DNA from: JAWWBN01 sp033720955
Lineage (GTDB): Bacteria; Acidobacteriota; Thermoanaerobaculia; Multivoradales; JAHEKO01
DNA: 9,561 bases
NCBI GenBank assembly: GCA_033720955.1
Contig: JAWWBN010000150.1
Location: 1 to 9,561 of the forward strand
Direction: 5' to 3'
Part shown: piece by piece, positions 1 to 6,883 of the stretch
How the letters are laid out: each line of letters opens with the position of its first letter
Numbering within the stretch: position 1 is the stretch's first letter
The notes under the pieces: model-generated
Databases searched by the model: none
Told to the model about the DNA's origin: nothing
What the model saw: only the letters and a program-made list of their open reading frames with translations
Made by a program: the position numbers and the translations under genes

Positions 1-512
1 CGCCGCGCAGCAGGTACCGGTCGCCGGGCGCCGACCTGCTGCCGGAGGGCGCCGCCGGCTTTCCGACGGTGGTAGCCAGCGTTCCCGGCCCCCTGGGCCC
101 GGCCTCCAGCCTGTTCACCCTGACCCAGATCGAGCTGCGGCCCGACGCCGGCGAGGCCGTCCTGGAACGGGTGGTGGAGCTGACCCGGCGCCGGCTCGCC
201 TTCCAGCGCACGGCGCTGCTGCGCGAGGTGCTCCGGGGGATGGGCAGCCAGTGGGAGGAGCTGGTCTGGGAGGCGGTGGAGCCGGGCGCCGCCCCGTGGG
301 CCGGCCCCGGGCTGGTGCGGGTGGGGGCGCGGGTGGTCCTCGCCCACCGGGATCTGGGGACGCCCGGGGTGCTCGACGAGGGGGATCTCGTGCTGGACTT
401 CGACCGCGGCGCCCGCCTGCTGCGGCTGGGCGACGTGTTTCAGGGAGAGGGACTGGTGGAGCGGGCCCGCGGGCCGGCCGCCGCCGGCGATCCGACAGGA
501 GGAGGACGATGA
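1..512 (+). CDS. C-terminal part of an unrecognised protein (5' end outside window)
   Basis: The reading frame is open from the left edge (first full codon at position 3) to a TGA at 510-512, about 169 residues, so the true start lies upstream. A GTG at 69 is the first possible internal start, but it has no visible ribosome binding site and coding-like sequence continues before it. Codons end almost always in G or C, as in the neighbouring genes. The protein has a middle stretch rich in Arg, Leu and Glu that looks helical, then a region rich in Val, Gly and Asp that looks like beta strands, and a low-complexity Gly/Ala/Arg tail. I see no signal peptide, membrane segment or catalytic motif in the visible part, and I do not recognise the family. 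Its stop overlaps the start of the downstream dehydrogenase gene (ATGA), so the two are probably translated together from one mRNA. Existence of the gene is likely; its function is unknown. Confidence 0.7.
   Translation, partial: PRSRYRSPGADLLPEGAAGFPTVVASVPGPLGPASSLFTLTQIELRPDAGEAVLERVVELTRRRLAFQRTALLREVLRGMGSQWEELVWEAVEPGAAPWAGPGLVRVGARVVLAHRDLGTPGVLDEGDLVLDFDRGARLLRLGDVFQGEGLVERARGPAAAGDPTGGGR
497..505 (+). promoter_or_regulatory. Strong ribosome binding site of the isocitrate dehydrogenase gene
   Basis: An AGGAGGAGG run ends a few bases before the ATG at 509. It fixes that ATG as the start rather than the in-frame upstream extension, which is open back to about position 251 but reads as low-complexity Gly/Arg/Ala sequence. 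The site lies inside the end of the preceding gene, consistent with translational coupling. Confidence 0.8.
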
Positions 513-1516
513 GCAAGCTGATCACGCTGATCCCCGGGGATGGCATCGGCCCCGAGGTGACCGCCGCCGCCAAGCGGGTGCTCGAGGCCTCCGGCGCCGA
601 CATCGAGTGGGAGACCCACGAGGCCGGCAGCGAGGCCCTCGCCAAGACCGGCGATCCGCTGCCACGGCCGATCATCGACTCGATCCGGCGCACCGGCGTG
701 GCGCTCAAGGGTCCCGTGACCACCCCCGTGGGGCGCGGCTTCTCCTCGGTCAACGTGCGGCTGCGCAAGTCGCTGGAGCTCTTCGCCAACGTGCGCCCGG
801 TGGACACGCTGCCCAATCTGCCCAGCCGCTACGAGGGCGTGGACCTGGTGGTGGTGCGCGAGAACACGGAGGGGCTCTACAGCGGACTCGAGCACGAGGT
901 GGTGCCGGGAGTCGTCGAGAGCCTGAAGATCGTCACCCGCGCCGCCTCGCTGCGGATCGCCGAGTTCGCCTTCGAGTACGCCCGCCGCCACGGCCGGCGC
1001 CGGATCACCGCCGTCCACAAGGCCAACATCATGAAGCGGTCGGACGGGCTCTTCCTGGAGTGCTTCCGCGAGGTCGCCGAGCGGTATCCGGAGATCGAGT
1101 CCGAGGACCGCATCGTGGACAACATGGCCATGCAGCTCGTGGCGCGTCCCGAGGCCTGGGACGTCCTGGTGATGGACAACCTCTACGGCGACATCCTCTC
1201 GGACCTCTGCGCGGGGCTGGTGGGGGGCCTGGGAGTGGTGCCGGGCGCCAATATCGGCTCCGACGCTGCGGTCTTCGAGGCAGTGCACGGCAGCGCTCCC
1301 GACATCGCCGGCCGGAATCTGGCCAACCCGACGGCCCTCGTGCGAAGCGGCGTGCTGATGCTCGAGCACCTGGGGATGGTCGACGAGGCGGCGCGAGTGC
1401 GGACGGCTCTTCTCGAGGTCGTCGGGCGCCGTGGCATCCGCACCCCCGACGTGGGCGGCTCGGCCAGCACCACCGAGTTCACCGACGCCCTGGTGCGGGA
1501 GATCGAGTCGGCTTGA
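509..1516 (+). CDS. icd: NAD-type isocitrate dehydrogenase (isocitrate/isopropylmalate dehydrogenase family)
   Basis: A 335-residue cytosolic enzyme that most likely oxidises and decarboxylates isocitrate to 2-oxoglutarate. It opens with the family N-terminus (IPGDGIGPEV, residues 8-17). Residues 80-82 (SVN) match the isocitrate-binding Ser and Asn of E. coli Icd, followed by the substrate arginines at about 86, 96 and 117, Tyr124 and Lys171. Metal ligands are Asp204, Asp228 and Asp232, and the family signature NLYGDILSD lies at 224-232. The cofactor loop reads HGSAPDIAG (260-268): Asp-Ile stands where NADP-dependent Icd has Lys-Tyr, which by known specificity rules indicates NAD. The length is near that of short IDH3-like and isopropylmalate-type enzymes, not the ~416-residue NADP form. 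No leu genes are nearby, which argues weakly against leuB. Homoisocitrate or tartrate dehydrogenase remain alternatives. The start overlaps the upstream stop and has a strong ribosome binding site. Confidence 0.88.
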   Translation: MSKLITLIPGDGIGPEVTAAAKRVLEASGADIEWETHEAGSEALAKTGDPLPRPIIDSIRRTGVALKGPVTTPVGRGFSSVNVRLRKSLELFANVRPVDTLPNLPSRYEGVDLVVVRENTEGLYSGLEHEVVPGVVESLKIVTRAASLRIAEFAFEYARRHGRRRITAVHKANIMKRSDGLFLECFREVAERYPEIESEDRIVDNMAMQLVARPEAWDVLVMDNLYGDILSDLCAGLVGGLGVVPGANIGSDAAVFEAVHGSAPDIAGRNLANPTALVRSGVLMLEHLGMVDEAARVRTALLEVVGRRGIRTPDVGGSASTTEFTDALVREIESA

Positions 1517-1530
1517 GGCTTCCGGCCGGC

Positions 1531-1539
1531 TGCTAGACT
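1531..1539 (+). promoter_or_regulatory. Possible extended -10 promoter for the ybdK-type gene
   Basis: TGCTAGACT in the 53-bp gap after the dehydrogenase stop fits the extended -10 form (TGn followed by a TATAAT-like hexamer, four of six matching). A TTGAGG lies at 1513-1518, but the spacer is only 15 bp, so the extended -10 would have to do most of the work. Transcription would start near 1546, giving a leader of about 24 bases. The sequence stands out in an otherwise GC-rich stretch. Prediction by eye only. Confidence 0.4.
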
Positions 1540-1557
1540 GCGCGCGAACACGGTCCC

Positions 1558-1563
1558 AGGAGG
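1558..1563 (+). promoter_or_regulatory. Ribosome binding site of the ybdK-type gene
   Basis: A perfect AGGAGG six bases before the ATG at 1570. It supports this start over the longer overlapping frames in the region. Confidence 0.8.
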
Positions 1564-1569
1564 CTCAGC

Positions 1570-2673
1570 ATGGCCAAGCCCGACTTCACGATCGGCATCG
1601 AGGAGGAGTACCAGATCATCGAGCCCGAGGGGCGCGAGCTCACCTCCTACGTGCAGGAGTTCGTGGAGCAGGGGAAGCTGGTGCTCAAGGAGCAGATCAA
1701 GCCCGAGTTCCTGCAGTCCCAGATCGAGGTCGGCAGCACCATCTGCCAGGACATCGCCCAGGCGCGGAGCGAGCTCCGGCGTCTGCGCCGCGCGGTGGTG
1801 GAGGTGGCCGAGGCCAATGGCCTGCGGGTGGCGGCGGCCAGCACCCACCCCTTCTCGACCTGGTTCGAGCAGGAGGTCACCCGCTCCGAGCGCTACGCCA
1901 AGCACATGGAGGAGATGGCCTTCATCGCCAACCGCATGCTGATCTTCGGCATGCACGTCCACGTGGGCATCGACGACCCCGACCTGCGCATCGACCTGAT
2001 GAACCAGGCGACCTACTTTCTGCCGCACCTGCTGGCGCTCTCCACCAGCTCGCCCTTCTGGCACGGCATCAACACCGGTCTCAAGTCGTACCGGTCCATC
2101 GTCTTCGAGAGCCTGCCGCGCACCGGGCCGCCACCGGCCTTTCGCTCGTGGAGCGAGTACGAGCGCTTCGTGGACACCCTGACCCGGACGGGCTGCATCG
2201 AGGACGCCACGCGCATCTGGTGGGACCTGCGGCCGCACCCCAAGTTCCCCACCATCGAGTTCAGGGTCTGCGACATCTGCACCACCATCGACGAGGCGAT
2301 CTGCCTGGCGGCGCTCATCCAGGCGCTGGTCGCCAAGCTCTACCAGCTTCGCACCCGGAACCAGTCGTGGCGGCGCTACCGTCACCACCTGATCCAGGAG
2401 AACAAGTGGCGGGCGGTGCGCTACGGTGTGGACGGCAAGCTGCTGGACTTCGGCCGCGACGAGGAGGTGTCGGGCCGTCAGCTCGCGCGCGAGCTGGTGG
2501 AGCTGGTGGCCGACGTGGCCGAGGAGCTGGGCACCACCGACGAGATCGCCTACGTCGAGACGATCCTCCAGAGGGGCACCAGCGCCGACCGCCAGGTCGC
2601 CGTCTGGAAGCAGACCGGCGACCTGAAGAAGGTCGTGGACCACGTGATCGAGGAGACGAAGGCCGGCTGCTGA
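1570..2673 (+). CDS. ybdK: YbdK-family carboxylate-amine ligase (glutamate-cysteine ligase GCS2 family)
   Basis: A 367-residue soluble protein of the ATP-dependent carboxylate-amine ligase family related to glutamate-cysteine ligase; E. coli YbdK is about the same length. Seen in order: GIEEEYQ (9-15), the glutamate-rich metal/ATP motif at the N-terminus; STHP (91-94); GMHVHVG (127-133), a hallmark of the family; SPFW (161-164); WWDLRPH (217-223) and PTIEFRVCD (227-235); ENKWRAVRYG (277-286); and RGTSADRQ (335-342) near the end. All landmarks are present, so the enzyme looks intact. YbdK proteins have weak gamma-glutamylcysteine synthetase activity in vitro, but their natural substrate is not settled. 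No glutathione synthetase gene is in the window. It is preceded by its own ribosome binding site and possible promoter, and it converges on dsbD. The very C-terminal residue is Cys. Family assignment is firm; the physiological role is not. Confidence 0.93.
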   Translation: MAKPDFTIGIEEEYQIIEPEGRELTSYVQEFVEQGKLVLKEQIKPEFLQSQIEVGSTICQDIAQARSELRRLRRAVVEVAEANGLRVAAASTHPFSTWFEQEVTRSERYAKHMEEMAFIANRMLIFGMHVHVGIDDPDLRIDLMNQATYFLPHLLALSTSSPFWHGINTGLKSYRSIVFESLPRTGPPPAFRSWSEYERFVDTLTRTGCIEDATRIWWDLRPHPKFPTIEFRVCDICTTIDEAICLAALIQALVAKLYQLRTRNQSWRRYRHHLIQENKWRAVRYGVDGKLLDFGRDEEVSGRQLARELVELVADVAEELGTTDEIAYVETILQRGTSADRQVAVWKQTGDLKKVVDHVIEETKAGC

Positions 2674-2684
2674 GAGCGTCGCCG

Positions 2685-2715
2685 CCCGGCCCTGTCGGAC
2701 AGGGGGTCGGCCGGG
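2685..2715. terminator. GC-rich hairpin between convergent ybdK and dsbD
   Basis: In the 64-bp gap between the two convergent stops, CCCTGT (2690-2695) pairs perfectly with ACAGGG (2699-2704) around a 3-base loop. An outer CCCGG/CCGGG stem (2685-2689 with 2711-2715) extends it with a one-sided bulge. There is no T-tract on either side, so it would be at best a weak or factor-assisted terminator usable from both directions. Chance hairpins are common at this GC content. Confidence 0.35.
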
Positions 2716-2737
2716 AGGGGCCGCGGACGGGCTCCCG

Positions 2738-4519
2738 CTACTCCGCCCGTGCCGTCATCAGCCCCGTCGCCTCCTCGACCGCCTCCCGCACCGCCCCCTT
2801 GGTGAGCAGCTCGCTGAAGAGGTGGGGCTCGCGGCCGGGGCGGTAGAGGAGGTAGAAGGGGATGCCGTAGCGGCCGTGGTCGGCCAGGAAGGCGGCGATC
2901 CCGTCGTCGCGGTTGGTCCAGTCGGCGCGCATGGGAACCACCCCGTGGTCCTCGAAGAGACGGGCGATCTCCGGGGTCTCCAGCACCAGTCGCTCGTTGA
3001 CCTTGCAGGTGAAGCACCAGTCGGCGGTGACGTCCACGAAGACCGGACGGGCCTCCTCGCGCGCCAGGCGCTCCGCCTCGGCGCGGTCGAACACCACCCA
3101 GTCGATGAGCCGGGTCTCCGGGGCGGCCGACGCCGCCGTCTCTCCGCGGCCGCCCGCCGCCAGGGCCAGGGCGGCCGCCGCGGCCACCAGGAGACCCGTC
3201 GCGGCGAGGAGACGGCCCCTGCGGCGGTTGGCGCGGGCCCCGGCCCACACGCAGAGGGTCAGCACCAGCAGCGCCAGCTCGACGAAGGCCAGCCGCTCGC
3301 GGCTCACCTGCCCGGCGAGCACGTAGAGCAGCCAGAGGGCGGCGCCGGCCAGCAGGAAGCCCATCACGATCTTGAGCGACTCCATCCACGCCCCGGGTTT
3401 GGGGATCCAGCGCAGCAGGCCCGGCGAGACGGCGATCATCAGGTAGGGCAGCGCCATGCCGAAGCCCACGGCGGTGAACATGCCGAAGACCGCGGGGCCC
3501 GGCTGGGCGAGGGCGAAGCCCACGGCGGTGCCCAGGAAGGGCGCCGAGCAGGGGGTGGCCATCAGGGTGGCGAAGAGGCCGGAGGTGAAGTGGCCCGGCA
3601 GCCCCTCGCGGCCGCTGCCCGCGAGACCCGCCAGCCGGGCCGGCAGCGGCACCTCGAAGAGACCCCACAGGTTGAGCGAGAAGAGGAGGACGATCACCGT
3701 CAGGAGGACCACGAAGACCGGCTCCTGGAACTGGACGCCCCAGCCCACCGTGGCCCCGGCCGCCCGCGCGATCACCGCCGCGGCGGCGAGGGCCCAGAAG
3801 GAGACCAGGATCCCCGCCGCCGTGGCCAGCGATCCCAACACCACCTCCCGGCGGCCGCGGGTGCCGCTCTGGACCAGGCCGAAGAGCTTGAGGGAGAGCA
3901 CCGGCAGCACGCAGGGCATGGCGTTGAGGATCAGGCCGCCGGCGATCCCCAGCAGCACCAGCACCGCCAGGGCGCGGCCGCCGGCGCCCCGGGGAGCCGA
4001 GGGCTCGGTGGCGCCGGTGGCGACTCCCCCCGGGCCGACCGTCAGCTCCAGGCTGGCCGTGGCCTCCGTGGGCGGCAGACAGCTCCTGTCGTCGCAGGCC
4101 TGGTAGGTCAGGGTCGCGACGACGGCGGCCGGCCCCTCCGGCCAGGCCTCGGGGACCCGGACCTCGGCCGTCACCCGCGTCGTCCCCTCGTACACCGAGA
4201 GCGGCTGCTCGCGCTCGAAGGCGAAGCGGCGCAGCACCCCCTCGGGGTAGGAGATCTCCGCCGGCGGCCAGCCCTCCGGCAGGTCGAGCGCGAGCTCGCT
4301 GGCGATCAGCCAGTCGTAGGTGGGCCGGTGGCTGTTGACGTGCCAGCCGGGCTCGATGACGATCCGCGCCGCGATCCGCGCCGTGGAGCCCGGCTCGTAG
4401 GCCGTGCGGTCCGCGGCGAGCTCCAGCCTCGCCTTGCCCGGCGGCGGTTGGGCGGCCGCGGCGGCGGCCGTCAGGGCCACGGCCAGGGCGAGGGTCGAGG
4501 GTCTCAGGAGCGTCTTCAT
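2738..4519 (-). CDS. dsbD: Thiol:disulfide interchange protein DsbD
   Basis: A 593-residue inner-membrane electron carrier that moves reducing equivalents from cytosolic thioredoxin to periplasmic proteins. A signal peptide occupies about residues 1-23. The periplasmic N-domain (about 28-165) has the redox pair Cys142/Cys147 in YQACDDRSC. Eight hydrophobic segments follow between about 183 and 456, with the membrane pair Cys203 (NAMPCVLP) and Cys324 (ATPCSAPF). The C-terminal thioredoxin-like domain (about 465-593) holds WCFTC at 501-505 and a cis-proline at GIPFY (552-556). All six redox cysteines of the E. coli three-step relay are therefore present; Cys423 in a membrane helix is additional. 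The length is close to E. coli DsbD (565 mature plus signal). It is divergent from the aminotransferase gene with a 63-bp spacer and convergent with ybdK, so it is probably monocistronic. The start is the ATG ahead of the signal peptide; no clear ribosome binding site precedes it. Confidence 0.95.
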   Translation of the reverse strand: MKTLLRPSTLALAVALTAAAAAAQPPPGKARLELAADRTAYEPGSTARIAARIVIEPGWHVNSHRPTYDWLIASELALDLPEGWPPAEISYPEGVLRRFAFEREQPLSVYEGTTRVTAEVRVPEAWPEGPAAVVATLTYQACDDRSCLPPTEATASLELTVGPGGVATGATEPSAPRGAGGRALAVLVLLGIAGGLILNAMPCVLPVLSLKLFGLVQSGTRGRREVVLGSLATAAGILVSFWALAAAAVIARAAGATVGWGVQFQEPVFVVLLTVIVLLFSLNLWGLFEVPLPARLAGLAGSGREGLPGHFTSGLFATLMATPCSAPFLGTAVGFALAQPGPAVFGMFTAVGFGMALPYLMIAVSPGLLRWIPKPGAWMESLKIVMGFLLAGAALWLLYVLAGQVSRERLAFVELALLVLTLCVWAGARANRRRGRLLAATGLLVAAAAALALAAGGRGETAASAAPETRLIDWVVFDRAEAERLAREEARPVFVDVTADWCFTCKVNERLVLETPEIARLFEDHGVVPMRADWTNRDDGIAAFLADHGRYGIPFYLLYRPGREPHLFSELLTKGAVREAVEEATGLMTARAE

Positions 4520-4524
4520 GGCGG

Positions 4525-4540
4525 GGCGGCCCCGGCCGCC
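4525..4540. other. All-GC stem-loop just upstream of the dsbD start
   Basis: GGCGGC (4525-4530) and GCCGCC (4535-4540) form a perfect 6-bp stem with a 4-base loop. On the dsbD transcript this lies 6-21 bases before the ATG, exactly where a ribosome binding site would sit. It could limit translation, or it may simply reflect base composition. Confidence 0.25.
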
Positions 4541-4548
4541 GCGGGCAG

Positions 4549-4554
4549 ATTATC
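4549..4554 (-). promoter_or_regulatory. Possible -10 element for dsbD
   Basis: Read on the minus strand this is GATAAT, five of six matches to TATAAT, preceded by GT in a GC-rich spacer. It lies about 29 bases before the dsbD ATG. No good -35 hexamer sits at 17 bp, where the sequence reads CGAGGA, so confidence is modest. Confidence 0.35.
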
Positions 4555-4569
4555 ACCGCCGCCCTCAGG

Positions 4570-4575
4570 TATCCT
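4570..4575 (+). promoter_or_regulatory. Possible -10 element for the aminotransferase operon, implying a leaderless mRNA
   Basis: TATCCT lies only seven bases before the ATG at 4583. If used, transcription would begin at or next to the start codon, which fits the absence of a ribosome binding site there. The same hexamer is the -10 of the response regulator promoter at 9356-9361. No -35 match is seen. Confidence 0.25.
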
Positions 4576-4582
4576 CGGCCCG

Positions 4583-5761
4583 ATGAATCTGGCGCACCGG
4601 CTCGGTCAGCTCGGGGAATCGGCGACCCTCGCGGTGTCGCGCAAGGCCAAGGAGCTGGCCGCGCGGGGCGTCGAGGTGGTCGATCTCTCGGCCGGCGAGC
4701 CCGATTTCGATTCGCCCGCCGTGGCGGTGGAGGCGGTCCGGCGCGCCCTGGCCGAGGGCAAGACCCGCTACACCGCCGCCGCCGGGCTGCCCGAGCTGCG
4801 CGCCGAGCTGGCCCGGCGCTACGGCGCGGAGCGCGGCGCGCCGTGGACCGCCGACCAGGTGGTGGTCACCGTCGGCGCCAAGGCGGCGCTCATGGAGCTG
4901 GCGCTGGCTCTGGTGGGCGACGGCGACGAGGTGGTCGTGCCGACGCCGTACTGGGTCAGCATCCCGGCGCAGATCCGGCTGGCCGGCGGCCGGCCGGTGG
5001 ACGTCCCCTGCTCGGCCCGCGACGCCTTCCGGCTGCGGGCCGAGCCGGTGCTGGCGGCGCTCACTCCGCGCACCCGTGGGGTGATCCTCAACTCGCCCTG
5101 CAACCCGACCGGGGGCGTCCTGGGGGCCGACGACCTCGAGACGGTGGTCGCCGCCTGCGCGGAGCGCGGCGTCTGGGTGGTGAGCGACGAGACCTACGAG
5201 CGCTTCGTCTTCGACGGCGAGGGACACGCCAGCGTCGCGGCGGTGGCGGCCCGGTACCCGGACACGGTCATCCTGGTGGGCTCGTTCTCGAAGACGTACG
5301 CCATGACCGGATGGCGGCTGGGCTACCTGCTGGGGCCGCCGCCGGTGGTGAAGGCGGTGACGGCCATCCAGAGCCACGCCACCTCCAATCCGACCACCTT
5401 CGCCATGTACGGCGCGCTCGCGGCGATGCGCGACGCCGAGGGCGGGGTGGTCGCCATGATCCGCGAGTTCGAGCACCGGCGCGACCTGGTCGCCGCCGCT
5501 CTCGACGCCATGCCCGGCGTCCAGTGCCGTCCCCCCGCCGGCGCCTTTTACGCCTTCCCGCGGGTCGCCGACCTGTACGCCGACGGCTGCCGCGGCTCGG
5601 TGGAGATGGCCTCCCTGCTGCTCGAGAAGGCCCGGGTGGCCGTGGTGCCGGGCATCGCCTTCGGCAACGACGATCATCTGCGGATCTCTTTCGCCTGCTC
5701 TCGCGAGCGGCTCGACGAGGGCCTCTCCCGCATCGGGGAGGCGTTCGCCGCGATGGGCTGA
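4583..5761 (+). CDS. aspC: Class I aminotransferase, aspartate aminotransferase Ib type (PLP)
   Basis: A 392-residue cytosolic PLP enzyme that most likely exchanges the amino group between aspartate and 2-oxoglutarate. Matches to subgroup Ib aspartate aminotransferases such as that of Thermus: SAGEPDFDSP (36-45), Tyr63, VTVGAKAALMEL (95-106, with the Ib-type lysine at 100), PYWVS (122-126), the cofactor residues Asn174 (SPCNPTGG), Asp202 and Tyr205 (SDETYE), the PLP lysine Lys237 in SFSKTYAMTGWR, Arg245 and the alpha-carboxylate arginine Arg367 (LRISFA). The length is normal. Some Ib enzymes also transaminate prephenate for aromatic amino acid synthesis, which cannot be excluded here. The frame is open far upstream, antisense to dsbD, but homology begins at this ATG. 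No ribosome binding site is visible. It is first in a four-gene run; the next gene starts four bases after its stop. Confidence 0.93.
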   Translation: MNLAHRLGQLGESATLAVSRKAKELAARGVEVVDLSAGEPDFDSPAVAVEAVRRALAEGKTRYTAAAGLPELRAELARRYGAERGAPWTADQVVVTVGAKAALMELALALVGDGDEVVVPTPYWVSIPAQIRLAGGRPVDVPCSARDAFRLRAEPVLAALTPRTRGVILNSPCNPTGGVLGADDLETVVAACAERGVWVVSDETYERFVFDGEGHASVAAVAARYPDTVILVGSFSKTYAMTGWRLGYLLGPPPVVKAVTAIQSHATSNPTTFAMYGALAAMRDAEGGVVAMIREFEHRRDLVAAALDAMPGVQCRPPAGAFYAFPRVADLYADGCRGSVEMASLLLEKARVAVVPGIAFGNDDHLRISFACSRERLDEGLSRIGEAFAAMG

Positions 5762-5765
5762 GCCG

Positions 5766-6875
5766 ATGGGCCGGCGTCCGGGGCTGCTCCTGGCGACGCT
5801 GGCGCTCCTGGCGAGCGCCGCGGCCGGCTCCCGCGTCGCCGAGCAGGAGCTCGAGCAGGCCGTCCGCGCGCGCGGTCTCGATCCCGCCGAGATCGTCTTC
5901 CCCGGCCGTCTGACGGAGGAGATGAGGGCCTGGGCGCACCGCCAGGTGGAGGGCGTGCCGGGGGAGGAGCGCCGTCTGGGCGTGCTGCTGAACGCGCTCC
6001 TGGACCGCGACGGCAAGGGGCTCCAGTACGCCGTGCACGCCAACGGCACCGCCGAAGAGGTGTTCGCGACCGGCCGCGCCAACTGTCTCGCCTTCACCAA
6101 CCTCTTCGTGGCGATGGGGCGCGAGATCGGGGCCGATGTCTACTACCTGCAGATCCGGCGCCGGCCGAGCTTCGACCAGGAGGGCGACCTGGTGGTGGTG
6201 TGGGAGCACGTCACGGCCGGCTACGGGCCGCCGAACCGCCGGCTGGCGCTCGAGTTCGACATCGGGCCGCCCGTCGAGTCGGCCCAGAGCGAGGAGCTCT
6301 CCGATCTGACCGCCCTCGCCATGTACTACTCCAACCGCGGCGCGGGAGAGCTGCTGGCGGGCTCGGCGGAGAAGGCGCGCGAGTGGCTCGACGTCGCGGT
6401 TCGGCTCGATCCCGCGTGGTCGCAGGCGTGGCTCAACCTGGGTGTGGCCCGCCGCCGCAGCGGCGACCTGGCGGGGGCGGAGGAGGCCTACCGGGAGGCG
6501 ATCGAGGCCGACGCCCGGAACTACCAGGCGTACCACAACCTCGTGGGCCTGCTGCGACTCCAGGGGGAGGGAGTGGCGGCGCGGGAGGTCCTGCGGCTGC
6601 TCGACCGGCGCGACAACCGGGACCCCTTCATCTACCTCTCCCTGGGTGACGAGAGCCTGGCCGCCCGGCGTCTGCGCGAAGCCGAGCGCTACTACCAGCG
6701 CGCCCATCGGCTGGCGCCGACGGAGGGGGAGACGCGGGCCGCTCTGGGGCTGCTGGCCTTCCACCAGGGCCGGCCGCGGCGGGCGCTCCGCTGGTGGGAG
6801 CGCAGCCGGCCGGCGGAGGGCGAGCCGCGGGGACCGCGGGCCCGCCAGCTCGCCGCGCTGCTCGGGGTAGACTGA
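5766..6875 (+). CDS. Secreted transglutaminase-like / TPR protein
   Basis: A 369-residue protein with an N-terminal signal sequence (about 1-21, Arg-Arg then a Leu/Ala core). A transglutaminase-like core follows: Cys107 in RANCLAFTNLF, His148 in WEHV and Asp165 in LEFDIG are spaced as a papain-type Cys-His-Asp triad. From about 187 to 347 there are five TPR units, among them residues 217-250 (AWLNLGVARRRSGD within) and 286-318. Proteins with this order occur in many Gram-negative bacteria as uncharacterised TPR proteins. The core may act as a protease or transpeptidase, or only bind peptides; no substrate can be named. No lipobox cysteine is seen, so it is probably periplasmic or N-terminally anchored. 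It starts four bases after the aminotransferase stop with no clear ribosome binding site, so translation is probably coupled. Confidence 0.82.
   Translation: MGRRPGLLLATLALLASAAAGSRVAEQELEQAVRARGLDPAEIVFPGRLTEEMRAWAHRQVEGVPGEERRLGVLLNALLDRDGKGLQYAVHANGTAEEVFATGRANCLAFTNLFVAMGREIGADVYYLQIRRRPSFDQEGDLVVVWEHVTAGYGPPNRRLALEFDIGPPVESAQSEELSDLTALAMYYSNRGAGELLAGSAEKAREWLDVAVRLDPAWSQAWLNLGVARRRSGDLAGAEEAYREAIEADARNYQAYHNLVGLLRLQGEGVAAREVLRLLDRRDNRDPFIYLSLGDESLAARRLREAERYYQRAHRLAPTEGETRAALGLLAFHQGRPRRALRWWERSRPAEGEPRGPRARQLAALLGVD
6868..6873 (+). promoter_or_regulatory. Possible internal -10 element before the second TPR gene
   Basis: TAGACT overlaps the last codons and stop of the preceding gene and lies 24 bases before the ATG at 6898. 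It is identical to the hexamer in the ybdK leader. No -35 is visible at 17 bp (the sequence there is CAGCTC), so it may only be the codons for Val, Asp and stop. Confidence 0.2.
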
Positions 6876-6883
6876 AGGCCCAC

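Noticed and set aside
251..508. An upstream extension of the dehydrogenase frame
   Set aside because: It overlaps the preceding gene in another frame, is Gly/Arg/Ala low complexity, and the strong ribosome binding site at 497-505 points to the ATG at 509.
1183..2643. A 486-codon minus-strand frame, and a 471-codon plus frame at 1431-2846
   Set aside because: Both overlap the ybdK-type gene, whose family motifs are in the frame 1570-2673; the overlapping frames are rich in His, Leu and Gly, or in Arg, Gly and Ala, and have no domain.
1524..2671. The 11-base string GGCCGGCTGCT occurs at both 1524-1534 and 2661-2671
   Set aside because: Two short GC-rich copies, one in a gap and one at a gene end, with no shared flanks; most likely chance rather than a repeat or attachment site.
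2550..4556. A 668-codon minus-strand frame over dsbD
   Set aside because: It is an alternative frame of dsbD with Pro/Gly/Arg-rich sequence and no domain; the frame 2738-4519 carries signal peptide, membrane helices and all redox cysteines.
2822..5761. A 979-codon open frame running antisense to dsbD into the aminotransferase
   Set aside because: Only the part from 4583 matches a protein family. The first 587 codons are His/Gly/Arg-rich low-complexity sequence antisense to an intact dsbD, as expected from GC-rich coding DNA.
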